From Anaspis maculata (Eukaryota; Arthropoda; Insecta; Coleoptera; Scraptiidae), in the NCBI GenBank assembly GCA_949128115.1, contig OX421964.1, positions 1 through 64,000 on the forward strand: a DNA stretch of 64,000 nt, in the 5' to 3' direction. The notes beneath the pieces were generated by a model. That model was not told the origin of the DNA. It worked only from the letters and a program-made list of their open reading frames with translations, and ran no database searches. Of the stretch, positions 52,738 through 64,000 are shown one piece after another; the first letter of the stretch is position 1, and the number at the start of each line of letters is the position of its first letter. The translations under genes were made by a program, and so were the position numbers.

Positions 52738-55700
52738 CTTTTTGGATAACAATTGTCTTTTTCTTTTCGATATTTGTGTTCGTTTGACGGATGTTGCGTT
52801 TGGAACAAGTAGCTGCCAACTCAAAAAGTGGTGACCGATCGTTTTTAAAGTCACGTGGGTTGGAGTTTGAAGTAACGTGGGATGAAGCTCGAAGTCACGT
52901 GGGTTAGGACCTGAACTTTTTGGATAACAATTGTGTCTTTTTTTTTGATATTTGTGTTCGTTCGTCAGATGTTGCGTTTGGAACAAGTAGCTGCCAACTC
53001 AAAAAGTGGTGACCGATCGTTTTTAAAGTCACGTGGGTTGGAGTTTGAAGTCACGTGGGTTGGAGCTTGAAGTCACGTGGGTTAAGACCTGAACTTTTTG
53101 GATAACAATTGTGTCTTTTTTTTTGATATTTGTGTTCGTTCGTCAGATGTTGCGTTTGGAACAAGTAGCTGCCAACTCAAAAAGTGGTGACCGATCGTTT
53201 TTAAAGTCACGTGGGTTGGAGTTTGAAGTCACGTGGGTTGGAGCCCGGAGTCACGTGGGTTAGGACATGAACTTTTTGGCTAACAATTGTGTCTATTTTT
53301 CGATATTTTTTGTTCGTTCGTCGGATGTTGCGTTTGGAACGAGTAGCTGCCAACTTAAAAAGTGGTGACCGATCGTTTTCAAGGTCACGTGTGTTGAAGT
53401 TCGAACTCACGTGGGTTGGAGCCTGAAATCACGTGGGTTGAAACCTGAACTTTTGGATAACAATTGTCTTTTTTTTTTCGATATTTGTGTTCGTTTGACG
53501 GATGTTGCGTTTGGAACAAGTAGCTGCCAACTCAAAAAGTGGTGACCGATCGTTCTTAAAGTCACGTGGGTTGGAGTTTGAAGTCACGTGGGTTGGAGCT
53601 CGAAGTCACGTGATTTAGGACCTGAACTTTTTGGAAAACAATTGTGTCTTTTTTTTCGATATTTGTGTTCGTTTGACGGATGTTGCGTTTGGAAAAAGTA
53701 GCTGCCAACTCCAAAAGTGGTGACGGATCGTTTTGAAAGTCACGTGGGTTGAAGCCTGGAGGCACGTGGGTTGAAGCCTGAAGTCACGTGGGTTGGAGCC
53801 TGAAGTCACGTGGGTTAGGACCTGAAATTTTTGGATAACAATTGTGTCTTTTTTTTTATATTTGTGTTTGTTTGACGGATGTTGCGTTTGGAACAAGTAG
53901 CTGCCAACTCAAAAGGTGGTGACCGATCGTTTTAAAAGTCACGTGGGTTGAAGTTTTAAGTCACGTGGGTTGGAGCCTGAAGTCACGTGGGTTCAAACCT
54001 TTACTTTTTGGATAACAAATGTGTCTTTTTTCTTATATTTGTGTTCGTTTGACGGATGTTGCGTTTGGAACAAGTAGCTGCCTACTCAAAAAGTGGTGAC
54101 CGATCGTTTTAAAAGTCACGTGGGTTGAAGTTTGAAGTCACGTGGGTTGGAGCCTGAAGTCACGTTGGTTTAAACCTTAACTTTTTGGATAACAAATGTG
54201 TCTTTTTTTTCTATTTGTGTTCGTTCGTCAGATGTAGCGTTTGGAACAAGAAGCTGCCAACTCAGAAAGTGGTGACTGATCGTTTTCGAAGTCACGTGGG
54301 TTGGAGTTTGAAGTCACGTGGGTTGGAGTCCAAAGTCACGTGGGTTAGGACTCAAACTTTTTGGGTAACAATTGTGTCTTTTTTTTCGATATTTGTGTTC
54401 TTTTGTCGGATGTTGCCTTTGGAACAAGTAGCTGCCAACTCAAAAAGTGGTGACCGATCATTTTTAAAGTCACGTGGGTTGAAGTTTGAAGTCACGTGGG
54501 TTGGAGCCTGGAGTCACGTGGGTTCAAACCTGAACTTTTTGGATAACAATTGTGTCTATTTTTTGAAATTTTTGTTCGTTCGTCGGATGTTGCGTTTGGA
54601 ACGAGTAACTGCCAACTCCAAAAGTGGTGACCGATCGTATTAAAAGTCACGTGGGTTGAAGTTTGAAGTCACGTGGGCTGGAGCCTAAAGTCACGTGGGT
54701 TAAAACCCTCACTTTTTGGATAACAATTGTGTCTTTATTTTTATATTTGTGTTCGTTCGTCAGATGTTGCGTTTGGAACAAGTAGCTGCCAACTCAAGAA
54801 GTGGTGACCGATCGTATTCAAAGTCACGTGGGTTGGAGTATGAAGTAACGTGAGTTAGAGCCCGAAGTCACGTGGGTTAGGACCCAAACTTTTTTGATAA
54901 CAATTGTGTCTTTCTTTTTGATATTTGTTTTCGTTTGACGGATGTTGCGTTTGGAACAAGTAGCTGCCAACTTCAAAAGTGGTGACGGATCGTTTTACAG
55001 GCACGTGGGTTGAAGCCTGGAGGCACGTGGGTTGAAGCCTGAAGTCACGTGGGTTAGGACCTAAATTTTTGGATAGCAATTGTGTCTTTTTTTTCATATT
55101 TGTGTTCGTTTGACGGATGTTGCGTTTGGAACAAGTAGCTGCCAACTCAAAAAGTGGTGACCGATCGTTTTTAAAGTCACGTGGGTTGAAGTTTAAAGTC
55201 ACGTTGGTTGAAGCCTGAAGTCACGTGGGTCCAAAACTAAACTTTTTGGACAATAATTGTGTCTTTTCTTCCGATATTTGTGTTAGTTAACGGATGTTGC
55301 GTTTGGAACAAGTAGCTGCCAACTCAAAAAGTGGTGACCGATCGTTTTTAAAGTCACGTGGGTTGGAGTTTGAAGTCACGTGGGTTGGAGCTTGAAGTCA
55401 CGTGGGTTAAGACCTGAACTTTTTGGATAACAATTGTGTCTATTTTTTGATATTTTTGTTCGTTCGTCGGATGTTGCGTTTGGAACAAGTAGCTGCCAAC
55501 TCAAAAAGTGGTGACCGATCATTTTTAAAGTCACGTGGGTTGAAGTTTGAAGTCACGTGGGTTGGAGCCTGAAGTCACGTGGGTTCAAACCTGAACTTTT
55601 TGGATAACAATTGTGTCTATTTTTTGATATTTTTGTTCGTTCGTCGGATGTTGCGTTTGGAACGAGTAACTGCCAACTCCAAAAGTGGTGACCGATCGTA

Positions 55701-56285
55701 TTAAAAGTCACGTGGATTGAAGTTTGGAGTCACGTGGGCTGGAGCCTGAAGTCACGTGGGTTAAAACCCTCACTTTTTGGATAACAATTGTGTCTTTTTT
55801 TTTATATTTGTGTTCGTTCGTCAGATGTTGCGTTTGGAACAAGTAGCTGCCAACTCAAGAAGTGGTGACCGATCGTATTCAAAGTCACGTGGGTTGGAGT
55901 ATGAAGTAACGTGAGTTAGAGCCTGAAGTCACGTGGGTTAGGACCTGAACTTTTTGGATAACCATTGTGTCTATTCTTTGATATTTTTGTTCGTCCGTCG
56001 GATGTTGCGTTTGGAACGAGTAGCTGCCAACTCAAAAAGTGGTGACCGATCGTTTTTGAAGTCACGTGGGTTGGAGCCCGGAGTCACGTGGGTTAGGACC
56101 TGAACTTTTTGGATAACCATTGTGTCTATTCTTTGATATTTTTGTTCGTCCGTCGGATGTTGCGTTTGGAACGAGTAGCTGCCAACTTAAAAAGTGGTAA
56201 CCGATCGTTTTTAAAGTCACGTGGGTTGAAGTTTGAAGTCACGTGGGTTGGAGCCTGAAGTCACGTGGGTTGAAACCTGAACTTT
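52738..56285 (+). repeat. Higher-order satellite repeat gamma, copy 1 (about 3.55 kb)
   Basis: About 20 monomers are repeated immediately downstream at an offset of 3547-3549 bp. Rare variants such as GTGATTTAGGACC (53610 and 57159), the CATCTG-type landmark GATGTAGCG (54233 and 57782) and GCCTACTC (54080 and 57629) are shared. Confidence 0.85.
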
Positions 56286-59200
56286 TTGGATAACAATTGT
56301 CTTTTTTTTTTTTTCGATATTTGTGTTCGTTTGACGGATGTTGCGTTTGGAACAAGTAGCTGCCAACTCAAAAAGTGGTGACCGATCGTTTTTAAAGTCA
56401 CGTGGGTTGGAGTTTGAAGTAACGTGGGATGAAGCTCGAAGTCACGTGGGTTAGGACCTGAACTTTTTGGATAACAATTGTGTCTTTTTTTTTGATATTT
56501 GTGTTCGTTCGTCAGATGTTGCGTTTGGAACAAGTAGCTGCCAACTCAAAAAGTGGTGACCGATCGTTTTTAAAGTCACGTGGGTTGGAGTTTGAAGTCA
56601 CGTGGGTTGGAGCTTGAAGTCACGTGGGTTAAGACCTGAACTTTTTGGATAACAATTGTGTCTTTTTTTTTGATATTTGTGTTCGTTCGTCAGATGTTGC
56701 GTTTGGAACAAGTAGCTGCCAACTCAAAAAGTGGTGACCGATCGTTTTTAAAGTCACGTGGGTTGGAGTTTGAAGTCACGTGGGTTGGAGCCCGGAGTCA
56801 CGTGGGTTAGGACATGAACTTTTTGGCTAACAATTGTGTCTATTTTTCGATATTTTTTGTTCGTTCGTCGGATGTTGCGTTTGGAACGAGTAGCTGCCAA
56901 CTTAAAAAGTGGTGACCGATCGTTTTCAAGGTCACGTGTGTTGAAGTTCGAACTCACGTGGGTTGGAGCCTGAAATCACGTGGGTTGAAACCTGAACTTT
57001 TGGATAACAATTGTCTTTTTTTTTTTTCGATATTTGTGTTCGTTTGACGGATGTTGCGTTTGGAACAAGTAGCTGCCAACTCAAAAAGTGGTGACCGATC
57101 GTTCTTAAAGTCACGTGGGTTGGAGTTTGAAGTCACGTGGGTTGGAGCTCGAAGTCACGTGATTTAGGACCTGAACTTTTTGGAAAACAATTGTGTCTTT
57201 TTTTTCGATATTTGTGTTCGTTTGACGGATGTTGCGTTTGGAAAAAGTAGCTGCCAACTCCAAAAATGGTGACGGATCGTTTTGAAAGTCACGTGGGTTG
57301 AAGCCTGGAGGCACGTGGGTTGAAGCCTGAAGTCACGTGGGTTGGAGCCTGAAGTCACGTGGGTTAGGACCTGAAATTTTTGGATAACAATTGTGTCTTT
57401 TTTTTTATATTTGTGTTTGTTTGACGGATGTTGCGTTTGGAACAAGTAGCTGCCAACTCAAAAGGTGGTGACCGATCGTTTTAAAAGTCACGTGGGTTGA
57501 AGTTTTAAGTCACGTGGGTTGGAGCCTGAAGTCACGTGGGTTCAAACCTTTACTTTTTGGATAACAAATGTGTCTTTTTTCTTATATTTGTGTTCGTTTG
57601 ACGGATGTTGCGTTTGGAACAAGTAGCTGCCTACTCAAAAAGTGGTGACCGATCGTTTTAAAAGTCACGTGGGTTGAAGTTTGAAGTCACGTGGGTTGGA
57701 GCCTGAAGTCACGTTGGTTTAAACCTTAACTTTTTGGATAACAAATGTGTCTTTTTTTTCTATTTGTGTTCGTTCGTCAGATGTAGCGTTTGGAACAAGA
57801 AGCTGCCAACTCAGAAAGTGGTGACTGATCGTTTTCGAAGTCACGTGGGTTGGAGTTTGAAGTCACGTGGGTTGGAGTCCAAAGTCACGTGGGTTAGGAC
57901 TCAAACTTTTTGGGTAACAATTGTGTCTTTTTTTTCGATATTTGTGTTCTTTTGTCGGATGTTGCCTTTGGAACAAGTAGCTGCCAACTCAAAAAGTGGT
58001 GACCGATCATTTTTAAAGTCACGTGGGTTGAAGTTTGAAGTCACGTGGGTTGGAGCCTGGAGTCACGTGGGTTCAAACCTGAACTTTTTGGATAACAATT
58101 GTGTCTATTTTTTGAAATTTTTGTTCGTTCGTCGGATGTTGCGTTTGGAACGAGTAACTGCCAACTCCAAAAGTGGTGACCGATCGTATTAAAAGTCACG
58201 TGGGTTGAAGTTTGAAGTCACGTGGGCTGGAGCCTAAAGTCACGTGGGTTAAAACCCTCACTTTTTGGATAACAATTGTGTCTTTATTTTTATATTTGTG
58301 TTCGTTCGTCAGATGTTGCGTTTGGAACAAGTAGCTGCCAACTCAAGAAGTGGTGACCGATCGTATTCAAAGTCACGTGGGTTGGAGTATGAAGTAACGT
58401 GAGTTAGAGCCCGAAGTCACGTGGGTTAGGACCCAAACTTTTTTGATAACAATTGTGTCTTTCTTTTTGATATTTGTTTTCGTTTGACGGATGTTGCGTT
58501 TGGAACAAGTAGCTGCCAACTTCAAAAGTGGTGACGGATCGTTTTACAGGCACGTGGGTTGAAGCCTGGAGGCACGTGGGTTGAAGCCTGAAGTCACGTG
58601 GGTTAGGACCTAAATTTTTGGATAGCAATTGTGTCTTTTTTTTCATATTTGTGTTCGTTTGACGGATGTTGCGTTTGGAACAAGTAGCTGCCAACTCAAA
58701 AAGTGGTGACCGATCGTTTTTAAAGTCACGTGGGTTGAAGTTTAAAGTCACGTTGGTTGAAGCCTGAAGTCACGTGGGTCCAAAACTAAACTTTTTGGAC
58801 AATAATTGTGTCTTTTCTTCCGATATTTGTGTTAGTTAACGGATGTTGCGTTTGGAACAAGTAGCTGCCAACTCAAAAAGTGGTGACCGATCGTTTTTAA
58901 AGTCACGTGGGTTGGAGTTTGAAGTCACGTGGGTTGGAGCTTGAAGTCACGTGGGTTAAGACCTGAACTTTTTGGATAACAATTGTGTCTATTTTTTGAT
59001 ATTTTTGTTCGTTCGTCGGATGTTGCGTTTGGAACAAGTAGCTGCCAACTCAAAAAGTGGTGACCGATCATTTTTAAAGTCACGTGGGTTGAAGTTTGAA
59101 GTCACGTGGGTTGGAGCCTGAAGTCACGTGGGTTCAAACCTGAACTTTTTGGATAACAATTGTGTCTATTTTTTGATATTTTTGTTCGTTCGTCGGATGT

Positions 59201-59834
59201 TGCGTTTGGAACGAGTAACTGCCAACTCCAAAAGTGGTGACCGATCGTATTAAAAGTCACGTGGATTGAAGTTTGGAGTCACGTGGGCTGGAGCCTGAAG
59301 TCACGTGGGTTAAAACCCTCACTTTTTGGATAACAATTGTGTCTTTTTTTTTATATTTGTGTTCGTTCGTCAGATGTTGCGTTTGGAACAAGTAGCTGCC
59401 AACTCAAGAAGTGGTGACCGATCGTATTCAAAGTCACGTGGGTTGGAGTATGAAGTAACGTGAGTTAGAGCCTGAAGTCACGTGGGTTAGGACCTGAACT
59501 TTTTGGATAACCATTGTGTCTATTCTTTGATATTTTTGTTCGTCCGTCGGATGTTGCGTTTGGAACGAGTAGCTGCCAACTCAAAAAGTGGTGACCGATC
59601 GTTTTTGAAGTCACGTGGGTTGGAGCCCGGAGTCACGTGGGTTAGGACCTGAACTTTTTGGATAACCATTGTGTCTATTCTTTGATATTTTTGTTCGTCC
59701 GTCGGATGTTGCGTTTGGAACGAGTAGCTGCCAACTTAAAAAGTGGTAACCGATCGTTTTTAAAGTCACGTGGGTTGAAGTTTGAAGTCACGTGGGTTGG
59801 AGCCTGAAGTCACGTGGGTTGAAACCTGAACTTT
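56286..59834 (+). repeat. Higher-order satellite repeat gamma, copy 2
   Basis: This is the second tandem copy of gamma. From about 57961 it also matches the delta block, so gamma copy 2 and delta copy 2 overlap. Confidence 0.83.
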
Positions 59835-62800
59835 TTGGATAACAATTGTCTTTTTTTTTTTTTCGATATTTGTGTTCGTTTGACGGATGTTGCGTTTGGA
59901 ACAAGTAGCTGCCAACTCAAAAAGTGGTGACCGATCGTTTTTAAAGTCACGTGGGTTGAAGTTTGAAGTCACGTGGGATGGAGCTTGAAGTCAGGTGGGT
60001 TAAGACCTGAACTTTTTGGATAACAATTGTCTTTTTTTTTTCGATATTTGTGTTCGTTTGACGGATGTTGCGTTTGGAACAAGTAGCTGCCAACTCAAAA
60101 AGTGGTGACCGATCGTTTTTAAAGTCACGTGGGTTGGAGTTTGAAGTAACGTGGGATGAAGCTCGAAGTCACGTGGGTTAGGACCTGAACTTTTTGGATA
60201 ACAATTGTGTCTTTTTTTTCGATATTTGTGTTCGTTTGACGGATGTTGCGTTAGGAGCAAGTAGCTGCCAACTCCAAAAGTGGTGACGAATCGTTTCAAA
60301 AGTCACGTGGGATGAAGCCTGGAGGCACGTGGGTTGAAGCCTGAAGTCACGTGGGTTGGAGCCTGAAGTCACGTGGAATAGGACCTGAAATGTTTGGATA
60401 ACATTTGTGTCTTTTTTTTTATATTTGTGTTCGTTTGACGGATGTTGCGTTTGGAACAAGTGGCTGCTAACTCAAAAAGTGGTGACCGATCGTCTTTAAA
60501 GTCACGTGGGTTGAAGTTTGAAGTCACGTGGGCTGGAGCCTGTAATCACGTGGGTTCAAACCTGAACTTTTTGGATAACTATTGTGTCTATTTTTTGATA
60601 TTTTTGTTCGTTCGTCGGATGTTGCGTTTGAAACGAGTAGCTGTCAACTTAAAAAGTGATGACCGATCGTTTTTGAAGTCACGTGGGTTGAAGTTTGAAG
60701 TCACGTGGGTTGGAGCCTGAAGTCACGTGGGTTAGGACCTGAAATTTTTGGATAACAATTGTGTCTTTTTTTTGATATTTGTGTTCGTTTGGCGGATGTT
60801 ACGTTTGGAACAAGTAGCTGCCAACTGAAAAAGTGGTGACCGATCGTTTCAAAAGTCACGTGGGTTGATGTTTGAAGTCACGTGGGTTGGAGCCTGAAGT
60901 CACGTGGGTTCAAACTTGAACTTTTTGGATAATAACTGTGTCTTTTCTTTTGATATTTGTGTTAGTTAACGGATGTTGCGTTTGGAACAAGTAGCTGCAA
61001 ACTCAAAGAGTGGTGACCGATCGTTCTTAAAGTCACGTAGGTTGAAGTTTGAAGTCACGTGGTATGGAGCTTGAAGTCAGGTGGGTTAAGACCTGAACTT
61101 TTTGGATAACAATTGTGTCTTTTTTTTTTGATATTTGTGTTCGTTCGTCAGATGTTGCGTTTGGAACAAGTAGCTGCCAACTCAAAAAGTGGTGACCGAT
61201 CGTTTTTAAAGTCACGTGGGTTGGAGTTTGAAGTCACGTGGGTTGGAGCTTAAAGTCACGTGGGTTAGGACCTGAACTTTTTGGATAACAATTGTGTCTA
61301 TCTTTGGATATTTTTGTTCGTCGGATGTTGCGTTTGGAACGAGTAGCAGCCAACTTGAAAAGTGGTGACCGATCGTTTTTGAAGTCACGTGGGTTGAAAT
61401 TTGAAGTCACGTGGGTTAAAGTTTGAAGTCACGTGGGTTGAAACCTGAACTTTTTGGATAACAATTGTCTTTTTTTTTTTCGATATTTGTGTTCGTTTGA
61501 CGGATGTTGCGTTTGGAACAAGTAGCTGCCAACTCAAAAAGTGGTGACCGATCGTTTTTAAAGTCACGTGGGTTGGAGCCTGGAGGCACGTGGGTTGAAG
61601 CCTGAAGTCACGTGGGTTGGAGCCTGAAGTCACGTGGGTTCAAACCTGATTTTTTTGGATAACAATTGTGTCTATTTTTTGATATTTTTGTTCGTTCGTC
61701 GGATGTTGCGTTTGGAACAAGTAGCTGCCAACTCAAAAAGTGGTGACCGATCATTTTTAAAGTCACGTGGGTTGAAGTTTGAAGTCACGTGGGTTGGAGC
61801 CTGGAGTCACGTGGGTTCAAACCTGAACTTTTTGGATAACAATTGTGTCTATTTTTTGAAATTTTTGTTCGTTCGTCGGATGTTGCGTTTGGAACGAGTA
61901 ACTGCCAACTCCAAAAGTGGTGACCGATCGTATTAAAAGTCACGTGGGTTGAAGTTTGAAGTCACGTGGGCTGGAGCCTAAAGTCACGTGGGTTAAAACC
62001 CTCACTTTTTGGATAACAATTGTGTCTTTTTTTTTATATTTGTGTTCGTTCGTCAGATGTTGCGTTTGGAACAAGTAGCTGCCAACTCAAGAAGTGGTGA
62101 CCGATCGTATTCAAAGTCACGTGGGTTGGAGTATGAAGTAACGTGAGTTAGAGCCCGAAGTCACGTGGGTTAGGACCCAAACTTTTTTGATAACAATTGT
62201 GTCTTTCTTTTTGATATTTGTTTTCGTTTGACGGATGTTGCGTTTGGAACAAGTAGCTGCCAACTTCAAAAGTGGTGACGGATCGTTTTACAGGCACGTG
62301 GGTTGAAGCCTGGAGGCACGTGGGTTGAAGCCTGAAGTCACGTGGGTTGGATCCTGAAGTCACGTGGGTTAGGACCTAAATTTTTGGATAGCAATTGTGT
62401 CTTTTCTTTCATATTTGTGTTCGTTTGACGGATGTTGCGTTTGGAACAAGTAGCTGCCAACTCAAAAAGTGGTGACCGATCGTTTTCAAAGTCACGTGGG
62501 TTGAAGTTTGAAGTCACGTTGGTTGAAGCTTGAAGTCACGTGGGTCCAAAACTGAACTTTTTGGACAATAATTGTGTCTTTTCTCCCGATATTTGTGTTA
62601 GTTAACGGATGTTGCGTTTGGAACAAGTAGCTGCCAACTCAAAAAGTGGTGACCGATCGTTTTTAAAGTCACGTGGGTTGGAGTTTGAAGTCACGTGGGT
62701 TGGAGCTTGAAGTCACGTGGGTTAAGACCTGAACTTTTTGGATAACAATTGTGTCTATTTTTTGATATTTTTGTTCGTTCGTCGGATGTTGCGTTTGGAA

Positions 62801-64000
62801 CAAGTAGCTGCCAACTCAAAAAGTGGTGACCGATCATTTTTAAAGTCACGTGGGTTGAAGTTTGGAGTCACGTGGGTTGGAGCCTGAAGTCACGTGGGTT
62901 CAAACCTGAACTTTTTGGATAACAATTGTGTCTATTTTTTGATATTTTTGTTCGTTCGTCGGATGTTGCGTTTGGAACGAGTAACTGCCAACTCCAAAAG
63001 TGGTGACCGATCGTATTAAAAGTCACGTGGGTTGAAGTTTGGAGTCACGTGGGCTGGAGCCTGAAGTCACGTGGGTTAAAACCCTCACTTTTTGGATAAC
63101 AATTGTGTCTTTTTTTTTATATTTGTGTTCGTTCGTCAGATGTTGCGTTTGGAACAAGTAGCTGCCAACTCAAGAAGTGGTGACCGATCGTATTCAAAGT
63201 CACGTGGGTTGGAGTATGAAGTAACGTGAGTTAGAGCCTGAAGTCACGTGGGTTAGGACCTGAACTTTTTGGATAACCATTGTGTCTATTCTTTGATATT
63301 TTTGTTCGTCCGTCGGATGTTGCGTTTGGAACGAGTAGCTGCCAACACAAAAAGTGGTGACCGATCGTTTTTGAAGTCACGTGGGTTGGAGTTTGAAGTC
63401 ACGTGGGTTGGAGCCCGGAGTCACGTGGGTTAGGACCTGAACTTTTTGGATAACCATTGTGTCTATTCTTTGATATTTTTGTTCGTCCGTCGGATGTTGC
63501 GTTTGGAACGAGTAGCTGCCAACTTAAAAAGTGGTAACCGATCGTTTTTAAAGTCACGTGGGTTGAAGTTTGAAGTCACGTGGGTTGGAGCCTGAAGTCA
63601 CGTGGGTTGAAACCTGAACTTTTTGGATAACAATTGTCTTTTTTTTTTTCGATATTTGTGTTCGTTTGACGGATGTTGCGTTAGGAACAAGTAGCTGCCA
63701 ACTCAAAAAGTGGTGACCGATCGTTTTTGAAGTCACGTGGGTTGGAGTTTGAAGTCACGTGGGTTGGAGCTCGAAGTCACGTGGGTTAGGACCTGAACTT
63801 TTTGGATAACAATTGTGTCTTTTATTTTCGATATCTGTGTTCGTTTGACGGATGTTGCGTTTGGAACAAGTAGCTGCCAACTCCAAAAGTGGTGACGGAT
63901 CGTTTTCAAAGTCACGTGGGTTGAAGCCTGGAGGCACGTGGGTTGAAGCCTGAAGTCACGTGGGTTGGAGCCTGAAGTCACGTGGGTTAGGACCTGAAAT
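57961..64000 (+). repeat. Higher-order satellite repeat delta, copy 2 (runs to window end)
   Basis: It matches 38871-44888 with the same order of variant monomers. It includes an extra 22-bp subrepeat near 62873 relative to delta copy 1, and reaches the right edge of the window still in register. Confidence 0.85.

Larger units (their letters stand above)
20945..64000 (+). repeat. E-box-rich 178-bp satellite DNA, about 240 monomers
   Basis: One satellite family fills the rest of the window, all head-to-tail in one orientation and continuing past the right edge. Spacing of the landmark GATGTTGCGTTTGGAAC gives monomers of about 177-180 bp, with about 134, 156 and 200 bp variants. Each monomer has a part of about 112 bp (GAACTTTTTGGATAACAATT, a variable T tract, GATATTTGTGTTCG, GATGTTGCG, AGTGGTGACCGATCG) and usually three 22-bp subrepeats, each with GTCACGTGGGTT. 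Two main monomer types differ in the T tract and flanking bases (TCTATTTTTTGATATTTTTG with AACGAG, and TCTTTTTTTT with AACAAG). Many frames of 60-150 codons are by-products of the repeat and are not genes. There is no gene and no transposon in these 43 kb as far as I can see. Confidence 0.95.

Noticed and set aside
54185..58192. Open frames up to 152 codons in the satellite (for example 54185-54643 and 57734-58192)
   Set aside because: They arise where monomer lengths happen to keep a frame, repeat the same peptide phrases and break at neighbouring monomers.
20945..64000. CRISPR array, because of regular 22-bp repeats
   Set aside because: The subrepeats are contiguous, without unique spacers, and lie within longer eukaryotic monomers. 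No cas genes are present.

Overview
This window looks like the telomere/subtelomere of an insect chromosome, most likely a beetle. Three things support that. There are arrays of the pentamer TCAGG (read as CCTGA on the + strand), the variant telomere repeat known from Tribolium and many other beetles. Three full-length-type non-LTR retrotransposons of the R1 clade, SART-like, sit directly inside those arrays. A very long tandem satellite follows. I see no host single-copy gene, rRNA or tRNA. The G-rich strand (TCAGG)n runs 5'->3' on the minus strand, so if orientation is canonical the chromosome end lies to the left of position 1 and the centromere to the right. The assignment to beetles is inference from the telomere motif and the retrotransposon type.

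Layout. 1-5255: SART-like copy 1 (minus strand, cut by the window edge, ORF1 intact, ORF2 broken by one nonsense codon). 5256-5263: only eight telomeric bases. 5264-11042: copy 2, the only copy with both frames intact (ORF1 709 aa, ORF2 981 aa). 11043-15099: telomeric arrays, partly pure TCAGG and partly a composite variant repeat, alternating with two copies (A and B) of a 1.3-1.8 kb subtelomeric unit. 15100-20866: copy 3, with an intact ORF1 but an ORF2 that stops at codon 854. 20867-20944: a pure TCAGG array. 20945-64000: about 43 kb of one head-to-tail satellite family with a monomer of about 178 bp, roughly 240 monomers.

How the parts work together. The retrotransposons encode an RNA-binding ORF1 protein with three zinc knuckles and an ORF2 protein with an APE-type endonuclease, a reverse transcriptase and a C-terminal CCHC finger. 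Each copy is inserted at the same point of the repeat (consistent with TC|AGG), with its poly(A) end toward the presumed chromosome end. This is the SART arrangement, in which elements home to telomeric repeats and add length to them.

The most unusual part is the satellite. Each monomer usually carries three 22-bp subrepeats, each centred on GTCACGTG, a perfect E-box. Subrepeat number varies from one to four. Monomers are organised in nested higher-order repeats of about 0.71, 3.55, 8.94/9.12 and 19.09 kb. I found no match in memory to a named satellite. Repeat boundaries and counts were read by eye and are approximate where stated.
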